From: an uncultured Oscillospiraceae bacterium
GTDB lineage: Bacteria; Bacillota; Clostridia; Oscillospirales; Oscillospiraceae
Length of the DNA: 5,096 bases
Assembly: GCA_900762005.1 (NCBI GenBank)
Contig: CAAFEV010000239.1
Location: 1-5,096, forward strand
Direction: 5' to 3'
The notes under the pieces were generated by a model that was given only the letters and a program-made list of their open reading frames with translations, made no database searches and was not told the origin of the DNA. This document shows positions 1 through 5,096 of the stretch, piece after piece. Within the stretch, counting starts at the first letter, position 1; every line of letters begins with the position of its first letter. The position numbers and the translations under genes were made by a program.

Positions 1-3000
1 CCGCTGTCGGGATATTTGCTCAGGTCGGCTGTCTTTTCCGTGCTGTAGCCCTTGAAAGCGGCATAGCGGAACATGATTGCCGCAATCTGCTCGCGGGTTA
101 CATTGCCGTCGGGATTGAAGTTCCCGTTGCCGACACCGCCGACAACCTTATTTTCCGCCGCCCATGTGACCGCGTCAGTATAGTACTTCCCTGCCGCAAC
201 ATCATTAAAGGTGTTGCCGCCCTTGGGCGCGGGCTTGCCGTCCAGCCGCCAGAGCACCGTGACGAGCATTCCTCTGGTCATATTGCCGTCCGGCGTGAAG
301 GTTGTCTCCGATGTGCCGCCGAACAGGTTGTTCGCATAAGCAAACTTGACCGCGTCCGTGTACCATTTGCCCACGGGAACATCGGTAAAGGGCAGCTTGA
401 TTTCGCCCGTTTCGGGGATTTCCTCGGTCTTGGTTGCATCACAGCGGGTGCAGGTGTAGGTTTTCACGCCCTTTTCGGTGGCGGTCGGCTCCTTCGTCAC
501 AACGCCGTCATTCCATGCGTGTCCGAGTGCGTCCGTTGTGGTCTGCGCAACAGTTGCCGCGTCGCAGCGGCTGCAATGGCTGCCCTCGGTCAAGCCCGTT
601 TCGGTGCAGGTTGCCGCAACCGCAGTGTCTGTTACCATATCGTGTCCGAGCGGGGCAATTTCCGCATAGGTGGTATAGTCGCAGCGCGAGCAGGTGTCGT
701 AGGCGCTCCAGCCCTTTTCGGTGCAGGTGGCTGCTTTTGCCTCGTGGGCAGTGAGGTCATGCCCTAAAGCGTCAACGACCGTCTGCGTCACAGCATAATC
801 ACAGCGGCTGCAATGGCTGCCCTCGGTTAAGCCCGTTTCCGTGCAGGTCGCCGCAACCGCAGTGTCCACAAGCATATCATGCCCGAGCGCGTTAACGGGT
901 TCTGCCTTGGTTTCGCCGCACTCGGAGCAAACATAGGCGTTGCTGCCCGCTGCAAGACAGGTAGCTGCCGTGGAGGCGTTTGCATCAAGCCCCCAGTCAT
1001 GGACGCAAATTTCTTTGCATTCCACTTGGATTTCTTCGTACTTCGCCGCGCCGCGATACAGACCGATTTCCAGATTTTCATTTTCCTCTGTCGGCGTTGC
1101 CGTGAACACCATGGGCGTATCGTTGCCCTTGCCGGTGAGCGTGAAGGTCAGCTCTCCGCCCGCTGTGCGGGTAATTTTAACAGTTACAACGCAGCCGGTG
1201 CAGGACAGCCAGTCTTTATTTTCGCCGTTGAGCTTGACAAAGACCTGATTGCCGTCGCCGCCGTTGCCGTCCAGCTCCAGCGTTACGCCCAGCAGCTTGA
1301 TATAAGCCGAGGTCATCTTGCCAGCCGTCACATCGAGCGTGGCGGTAAAGTCGTTTTGGTTCGTCAGCAGACCCTTCCAGATGCGATGGTTGCCCGTGGT
1401 GATAGCGTAGTCTGCGCTGATATTTGCCGCGTCCGTCGCACCCCAGCCGGAGAAGTCCTTTCTGCCGTCCGTTTCGTCGGTGTCCCAGCCGAAGTCGGCA
1501 GGGGTAATTGGGGGCAGGGGCGGATTCGGGGTGGAGGCTTCGATGCCGCAAAATTGCGCCGTGCCTGCATAGATACCAAGCTCCAAATTTTCGTTTGCTT
1601 CGGCAGCCGTCAGCGTAAAGCTGTAGAGATTGGCGTTACCCTCGCCGCGGATATCCGCCGTAATTTCGCCGCCGTCCGTGCGGGTCAGATACACCGCAGC
1701 CTTGGCGTTTACGGCGTTGACCCAGTCGCGGTCGCCGTCTGCTTTGATAAACACCTGATTACCGTTGCCGCCGCGTCCTTCAATCTCAATGGTCTTGCCG
1801 AGCACCTTCACATAGGCGGAGGATTCGGTGTCAATGTCCACATTCACACAGACGGTAAAATTGTTCTGATCGGCAATCAGGCTTTTCCAGATGCGGTGAT
1901 TGCCGGCAGTCTTCGCGTAATCCGCCGACAAATCAGCTGCGGTGAACGCCTCCCAGCCGGAGAAGTCCTTGCTGCCGCCTGTTTCGTCGGTATCCCAGCC
2001 GAAGTCGGCGGGGCTGCTGCCGACGGGCGCGGTGCAAATCACATCCTCATACTGCACGCTGCCCAGCTCATCTGCCTCCACCGTGCCGATGGACAGCCGG
2101 TTGTCGGTCGAGGTCGGCGCGGGAATGGTGAAGCTTGCCGCCTCGCTGCTGCCCTCGCCGAGCAAGGTAACATACAGCTTTCCGCCGTTAATGCGGGTAA
2201 CGGTCAGCTCGCAGCACTGCCCCTGCGCGTCAAACCATGCGCCGAGTGCCGGACAATAAAACTGATTGCCGTTGCCGTTGACCGCGCTCAATTCAATGTT
2301 ATTGTCCAAAAGACGGATTTCCGCCCGCTGATTGAACACTGTCACCTTCATTGTGAGCGTGAAGCTGTTGACATCGCCCAGCACACTTTTATAAATGCGG
2401 TGGTCGTCGCGCTGCTTGGTGTAGGTCACCTTGAAGGCACTGCCGTCCCCGGCGGTGTTCCAGTCGCGGAAGCTGGTCGGACGCCAGCCGAGGTCGCTGA
2501 CCCAGCCGCCGACGGTGTTCGGCGTGGCTTCTGCATCCCATGCCGCTGCCGCTGCCGCACGGAGCGAATCTGAGGCAGCATCGACAGTCACTTGGTCGGT
2601 GTTCTCGTTCGCCAGAACCGTCTGCGCGGTTTGCAGCGCGGCGGAGAAAACCGTCCACTTGCCCGCCGTGAAGTCTTCTGCCGTCTTTCCCGCATTCGCC
2701 GTTACCAGTGCCAGCAGCTCGCTCTTGTTGTAATCCGGCACAAAAACGATGTCGCGGAAATAGCTGCAATTGATAAAGGAATTGCTCGGCATCTTGCCCC
2801 AATCTCCGTACATACCGCTTGCCACATAGGTAATCAGATTGCGGTTATTGATGGGCGCATCGAAGCAGCCGCCCAAAATCGGGTAAACAATATCTGTCTC
2901 GCTTGTGGAAACGGCAATCACATAGTCCTTATTGGCATCAATATGCACTGCCTCCGGCAGGGTAAATTCCTGCCAGCCCCACACGCCTGCCGCCTGCACA

Positions 3001-5096
3001 TCCCACTCGTAGGGACCTGCCACAACGGTGTTGTTCGCCCAGTCCCAAATGCGGACGGTATGAATGCCGTGCTGTGTTTCGTTCGTAAAAATCCGCGCCT
3101 TGGTAATGCAGCCGCCCACATTCGCGCAGAAGCGCATGCCTTGCTCGCCCGGGGTTGTGCCTGCGTCGAAGTGAGTAGGCGTTTGTGTTGTGAAGACGGT
3201 CTGTTCTTCAAGTGCGGACAGCGCTGCTTGCAGCTTTTCCGCCGCCGCGTTTACCGCATCTTGCGTCGCGCTGTTGTCGCCCAAAACCGTCTTTGCCTCT
3301 GCAAGCGCCGTTTGGAAGCACTGCCACGGGGCATCGGGATAATCATACTGTTCGTCGCTCTCGTGCGCTTCAAGTAAGGTGCGCAGCGCGGAGCGGTCAA
3401 CCTCTGTGATGGTGCTCGGATCCTTCGTGGTAAAGACAATGTCGCGGAAATAGCTGCAATTGATAAAGGAGCTTGTCGGCATGGTGCCTAAATTTCCGTA
3501 CATACCGCTTGCCACATAGGTGATGAGATTGCCGTTATTGACCGGCGCATCGAAGCAGCCGCCCAAAATCGGGTAGACAATATCCACTGCGCTTGTGGAA
3601 ACGGCAATCACATAATCCTTATTCGCTTCAATATGCAGTGCCTCCGGCAGGGTAAATTCCTGCCAGCCCCATGCGCCTGCCGCCTGCACATCCCACTCGT
3701 AGGGTCCTGCCACGACGGTGTTATTTGCCCAGTCCCAGATGCGGACAGTATGGATGCCGTGCTGTGCTTCGTTTGTAAAAATCCGTGCCTTGGTAATGTA
3801 GCCCTCTACATTTGCGCAGAAGCGGGTGCCTTGCTCTGCTGGAGTTGTGCCCGCGTCAAAATGCGTCGGCAGCTGTGTTGTAAAAATCGTCTGCTCGTCG
3901 GAAATTACCGGCAGCTCCTGCACAAAGACAATATCGCGGAAATAGCTTCCGTTCAAAAAAGCGTGGGTAGGCATAACGCCAAAGCTGTCGGCGTACATAC
4001 CGCTGCCGGTGTAGGTAATCAGGTTGCCGTTGTTGACGGGATTGTCAAAGCAGCCTGCCAGCTGCGGAAAAACAACTGAGGTTGCATTTGCGTCGCCGGA
4101 GGAAACCTCTATTACATAATCTGTTCCGGCAGTTACGGCAACCGGCTCGGGCAGCGCAAATTCCTGCCAGCCCCAGCTTCCGGCTGCCTGAACCTCCCAG
4201 TTAAAGGGACCGGCGACAACCGTACCGCTTGCCCAATCCCACAGGCGCACGACATGAACGCCGCATTCGTATTCGTTGGTATAAATCCGTGCCTTGGTGA
4301 TATAGCCATCCACATTGGTCTGAAAACGCGTGCCAATACTGCCCGCGCTCGTTCCTGCGTCAAAATGCGTCGGCACCTGCGTGGTATGAATGCTCTGCTC
4401 CGCGGTTTTGTCAATCTTCTCTAAGCTGACACTGTCCATCCGCGCCCAGCCGGTAATAGCGTTGCCGCGCTCAATACCGAGCTGATAGTTGGCAGAGGCG
4501 GGAACCGTAAAGCGCATTTGTACTGTTTCCCAGCTTGTGTTGCTGAACTCCTGCGACGCAATCAGCTCCTGCGTCACCTGGTCGCGGACGAAAAAGCGGC
4601 AGCTTTCACCGCTGCTTTGCAGCTTTGCCGTCAGCAGGTACTGCTCGCCCTGCTCCAGATACAAGCCCTGAAACAGCTTAGCATCGCCCTCCTCCAGATG
4701 GTCAATAAAGCCGTAATAGCTGCCCTCCTGCCCGACATTGTCCGTCCCGGCACCTGCCGACGCAGCGTTGGTATTGAGCGCCTGCGTCCAGTAAGCCGCA
4801 CCGGTGCGCTCAAAGCCGCCGTTTTGCATCGTTTTTGTGCTAGGCAGCCCGTAGGTATTGGTCATGGGCGTGTCCCAGAAGCTTTGCTCAATGTAATCGA
4901 TGGTGTTATTCTCGAACCGGTAGTTTTTCAACGGGCTGGATCCCTTGATATCATCATAAAAGCTGTCGCCCCATGTGCCCATCCGGTTGAAATAGTTGTC
5001 ATGTATATAGATGTCACAACTTTCCACCGCACTTTGATCCTCGTAGTCTGCGCTCCATGCGTTAAGTGCCAGTGCTTTGCTGGTTGTCAATGTAAC
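1..5096 (-). CDS. Giant modular SLH-anchored surface protein, probably glycan-binding or glycan-active (partial at both ends)
   Basis: The minus strand is open for 1,698 codons with no stop, and recognisable domains run through the same frame from edge to edge. The start codon and signal peptide lie beyond base 5096 and the stop lies beyond base 1. The order is: beta-helix end, CBM-like jelly roll, DUF4082-like, DUF4082-like, FIVAR, DUF4082-like, FIVAR, three beta-sandwich modules, five His/Cys repeats, then SLH repeats. SLH domains in known proteins bind secondary cell-wall polymers non-covalently, so the protein is expected outside the cell on the wall. The third SLH repeat has just begun at the left edge, so if there are the usual three, the C terminus should be within a few hundred bases. 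No frameshift or internal stop is seen. The specific substrate and activity are not recognisable. A polysaccharide-degrading enzyme with a lost or upstream catalytic part and a pure adhesin are both possible. Confidence 0.95.
3..29 (-). other. Domain: start of SLH repeat 3 (residues 1690-1698, cut by the window edge)
   Basis: After the linker KGYSTEKT, the residues ADLSKYPDS match the opening of a third SLH repeat. The first two bases of the window complete a Gly codon. The rest of the repeat and the stop codon are off the left edge. Confidence 0.7.
57..209 (-). other. Domain: SLH repeat 2 (residues 1630-1680)
   Basis: The repeat reads FNDVAAGKYYTDAVTWAAEN, then KVVGGVGNG, then NFNPDGNVTREQIAAIMFRYA. 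It is a complete SLH repeat with TREQ at the TRAE-motif position. It is joined to repeat 1 by a linker of about 11 residues (DGKPAPKGGNT). Confidence 0.93.
243..389 (-). other. Domain: SLH repeat 1 (residues 1570-1618)
   Basis: The repeat reads FTDVPVGKWYTDAVKFAY, then ANNLFGG, then TFTPDGNMTRGMLVTVLWRL, the full SLH plan including F.DV....WY..AV..A...G and the F.P...TR segment. The usual TRAE-type motif is TRGM here. SLH domains act as threes to bind pyruvylated or related secondary cell-wall polymers. Confidence 0.92.
423..1001 (-). repeat. Five tandem His/Cys repeats of about 40 residues (residues 1366-1558)
   Basis: Each unit follows the plan LGHD...AATCTE.G......C.RC. The boundary histidines are at 1366, 1406, 1446, 1485 and 1526, a period of 39-41 residues. 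The three Cys positions are 1380/1390/1393, 1418/1429/1432, 1458/1469/1472, 1497/1508/1511, and in the last unit Ala1539/1549/1552, where the first cysteine is lost. Such repeats are common just before SLH domains or other C-terminal anchors in Clostridia surface proteins. One His and three Cys per unit suggests a small metal-binding or disulfide-knotted bead, but neither can be shown here. The tract probably works as a stalk pushing the functional modules away from the wall. Units are at 882-1001, 762-881, 645-761, 522-644 and 423-521. Confidence 0.85.
1017..1502 (-). other. Domain: beta-sandwich module C of three (residues 1199-1360)
   Basis: Homologous to module B along its full length, with the same PADFGWDTDET entry, TTGNHRIWKGLLTNQNDFT, GGDGNQVFVK and NENLEIGLYRGAAKYEEIQV end. 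It carries a CTGC motif (Cys1299, Cys1302) near the position of the vicinal cysteines of module A. Module B has no cysteine there. It is followed immediately by the His/Cys repeat tract. Confidence 0.55.
1503..1532 (-). other. Proline-rich inter-domain linker (residues 1189-1198)
   Basis: The ten residues TPNPPLPPIT separate modules B and C. Five of the ten are proline, which is typical of an extended, semi-rigid linker between extracellular domains. Confidence 0.7.
1533..2012 (-). other. Domain: beta-sandwich module B of three (residues 1029-1188)
   Basis: Homologous to modules A and C. It shares with C the entry PADFGWDTDET.G.KDFSGW, then AGNHRIWKSLIADQNNFTV, then GGNGNQVFIK.....DW, a Thr-Arg strand (VYLTRTDGGEIT) and NENLELGIYAGTAQFCGIEA at the end. 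The repeated 'GNHRIWK' and 'GNGNQVF' motifs define the family within this protein. It is separated from A by a short linker (TAPVGSS) and from C by a proline-rich linker. The probable role is ligand binding or spacing, which is inference. Confidence 0.55.
2034..2522 (-). other. Domain: beta-sandwich module A of three (residues 859-1021)
   Basis: This is the most divergent of three tandem homologous modules of about 160 residues. Shared landmarks are a Trp-rich entry (GWVSDLGWRPTSFRDW), HRIYKSVLGDVNSFTLTMKV, NGNGNQFY, and closing strands ending in GSVQYEDVIC. Alternating hydrophobic strands and a late 'LSIGTVEADELGSVQYEDV' segment suggest a concanavalin/LamG-like jelly roll with a possible carbohydrate-binding role. 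The fold is inferred and no named family is claimed. Cysteines occur at 948, 961 and 962 in the middle of the module. Confidence 0.5.
2538..2738 (-). other. Domain: FIVAR-like three-helix spacer, copy 2 (residues 787-853)
   Basis: The layout matches copy 1: NKSELLALV, then FTAGKWTVFSAALQTAQTVL, then a short turn and VTVDAASDSLRAA ending in RAAAAAAW. Identity with copy 1 is low and mostly limited to the family positions, unlike the neighbouring DUF4082-like copies. The last helix contains a six-alanine run encoded by alternating GCG and GCA codons. It joins the DUF4082/FIVAR section to the beta-sandwich section. Confidence 0.7.
2541..2558 (-). repeat. Short hexanucleotide repeat (three units) encoding six alanines
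   Basis: The plus strand reads tgccgc three times in a row, encoding Ala847-Ala852 in the third helix of the second FIVAR-like module. It is in frame, so gain or loss of a unit would change the alanine run by two residues without a frameshift. With only three units it may be chance in GC-rich coding DNA. Confidence 0.6.
2742..3206 (-). other. Domain: DUF4082-like module, copy 3 (residues 631-785)
   Basis: The module runs from EQTVFTTQTPTHFDAGT to INCSYFRDIVF. It is nearly a duplicate of copy 2 at a constant offset of 690 bases. Cysteines matching copy 2 are at 657, 744 and 777, with an extra one at 663 (GGCITKAR, where copies 1 and 2 have Tyr). It follows the first FIVAR-like module and precedes the second, so copies 2 and 3 each form a DUF4082-FIVAR pair. 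Confidence 0.7.
3210..3422 (-). other. Domain: FIVAR-like three-helix spacer, copy 1 (residues 559-629)
   Basis: The sequence follows the FIVAR plan: a first helix VDRSALRTLLEAHES, a Tyr/Trp loop (YDYPDAPWQCFQTAL), a second helix AEAKTVL, then a connector DNSATQDAVNAA leading into a third helix AEKLQAALSAL. The length of about 70 residues is usual. FIVAR modules occur in Gram-positive surface proteins and large glycosidases as helical spacers, sometimes with sugar or matrix binding. Here it sits between two DUF4082-like modules. Confidence 0.75.
3432..3896 (-). other. Domain: DUF4082-like module, copy 2 (residues 401-555)
   Basis: The module runs from EQTIFTTQLPTHFDAGT to INCSYFRDIVF. It is separated from copy 1 by a linker of only about nine residues (VQELPVISD) and is followed directly by a FIVAR-like module. 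Hand alignment with copy 3 over 155 residues shows 19 differences and no gap. Cysteines are at 427 (RFCANV), 514 (GGCFDAP) and 547 (INCSYF). The aromatic-rich segments RIWDWANN and WGWQEF could form a binding face, but that is inference. The family assignment is as for copy 1. Confidence 0.7.
3924..4400 (-). other. Domain: DUF4082-like module, copy 1 (residues 233-391)
   Basis: This is the most divergent of three homologous modules. It starts at EQSIHTTQVPTHFDAGT (residues 233-249) and ends at GSYFRDIVF (383-391). Features matching the DUF4082 family are the opening IHTTQ.P segment, the G.RF.....GYITKARIYTN strand, G.H.VRLWDW, GWQEF.LPEPVAV.AGTDYVIEV, and the C-terminal MPT...LNGSYFRDIVF, which parallels the family's 'fPt..yn..nYwvDvvF' ending. 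The function of DUF4082 is not established. It is found in large secreted carbohydrate-active proteins and is probably a beta-sandwich. This copy lacks the two cysteines shared by copies 2 and 3: Gln259 and Gly383 replace them. Confidence 0.7.
4410..4826 (-). other. Domain: CBM4/9/22-like jelly-roll carbohydrate-binding module (residues 91-229)
   Basis: The module opens with QNGGFERTGAAYW (residues 91-103), the 'NGgFE...W' start typical of CBM_4_9-type beta jelly rolls. It continues with EQGEQYLLTAKLQS (residues 148-161), matching the family's 'G..Y.ltakv' strand. Later come W...V.M.FTVP (residues 189-199), YQLGIER (204-210) and a closing strand MDSVSLEKID (220-229), all in the family order. 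The length of about 139 residues fits. Known relatives bind xylan, glucans or other polysaccharides. The ligand here cannot be deduced. A galactose-binding-like fold of another family is the main alternative. Confidence 0.65.
4857..5096 (-). other. Domain: C-terminal coils of a right-handed parallel beta-helix (residues 1-80, truncated by the window)
   Basis: The residues read as short beta strands with Asn-rich turns, for example CDIYIHDNYFNR (residues 27-38) and NYRFENNTIDYIEQSFWDTP (residues 58-77). The 'I.I.DN.F' and 'FENNTI' patterns, spaced about one helical coil apart, are typical of Pfam Beta_helix-type surface proteins, pectate-lyase-like enzymes and some glycosidases. Only the last few coils are present, so the catalytic class, if there is one, cannot be judged. 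It is followed directly by a carbohydrate-binding-like module, as is common in secreted polysaccharide-active proteins. The assignment rests on sequence pattern only. Confidence 0.6.

Larger units (their letters stand above)
2742..3896 (-). repeat. Near-identical direct repeat of 465 bases (2742-3206 and 3432-3896) in an array of DUF4082/FIVAR pairs
   Basis: The two stretches align at a constant 690-base offset without a gap. There is a perfect 33-base run at 2949-2981 and 3639-3671 and many other long exact runs. The 225 bases between them encode the first FIVAR-like module. The second FIVAR-like module, to the left of 2742, is clearly different. The DNA similarity is much higher than with DUF4082-like copy 1 (3924-4400), indicating a recent duplication or sequence homogenisation. 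Confidence 0.9.

Noticed and set aside
423..1001. Regularly spaced repeats resembling a CRISPR array or a multi-haem cytochrome
   Set aside because: The repeats are in-frame coding units of about 120 bases with no unique spacers, so not CRISPR. The Cys pairs are CxxC without the following His (CSRCD, CTRCD, CSECG), so they are not CxxCH haem-binding sites.
827..1551. Short minus-strand open frames at 827-1081, 1216-1551 and 1364-1579
   Set aside because: They are out of frame with the long domain-bearing frame covering the same bases, and their translations are Arg-rich and low in family-like pattern.
879..2573. A 564-codon open frame on the plus strand
   Set aside because: It uses exactly the same codon boundaries as the minus-strand gene, a mirror frame that stays open because TTA, CTA and TCA codons are rare in this GC-rich gene. 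It ends at a TCA serine codon of the real gene. Its translation has no recognisable domain, while the minus frame shows clear domain motifs over the same bases.
2592..4079. Further plus-strand open frames (2592-3377 and 3633-4079) with similar protein sequences to each other
   Set aside because: They are mirror frames of the two near-identical DUF4082-like copies. Their resemblance comes from the repeated DNA below, not from a real antisense gene family.
1..5096. Promoters, terminators, RNA genes, insertion sequences or attachment sites
   Set aside because: The minus frame is coding from edge to edge, leaving no intergenic space, and I saw no tRNA- or rRNA-like segment or transposase motif on either strand.

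Overview
The whole window lies inside one very large protein-coding gene on the minus strand. Read right to left with codons starting at base 5096, the reverse complement stays open for 1,698 consecutive codons. Neither the start nor the stop codon is inside the window. Residue numbers below count from the right edge (residue n occupies plus-strand bases 5097-3n to 5099-3n). The product is a modular, secreted, S-layer-homology (SLH) anchored surface protein.

Domain order from N to C terminus: the end of a right-handed parallel beta-helix (4857-5096); a jelly-roll carbohydrate-binding-like module (4410-4826); a first DUF4082-like module (3924-4400); a second (3432-3896); a FIVAR-like three-helix module (3210-3422); a third DUF4082-like module (2742-3206); a second FIVAR-like module (2538-2738); three related beta-sandwich modules (2034-2522, 1533-2012, 1017-1502); five His/Cys repeats of about 40 residues (423-1001); and two complete SLH repeats plus the start of a third (3-389).

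The organism is probably an anaerobic, GC-rich Clostridia-type Firmicute, for example a gut Oscillospiraceae/Ruminococcaceae relative. This is inferred from the SLH triplet, the LGH...ATCTE..CxxC repeats, the FIVAR and DUF4082 modules and the GC-rich codon use. The species cannot be named from this window.

The parts suggest a glycan-facing function. The N-terminal part, mostly outside the window, would carry the activity or the main binding surface. The middle modules would act as binders and spacers, and the C-terminal SLH repeats would hold the protein on the cell-wall polymer. The only possible catalytic fold visible is the partial beta-helix, and no catalytic residues can be assigned, so enzyme versus adhesin is undecided. 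No tRNA, rRNA, CRISPR array, insertion sequence, promoter or terminator was seen. The plus-strand open frames are shadows of this gene.
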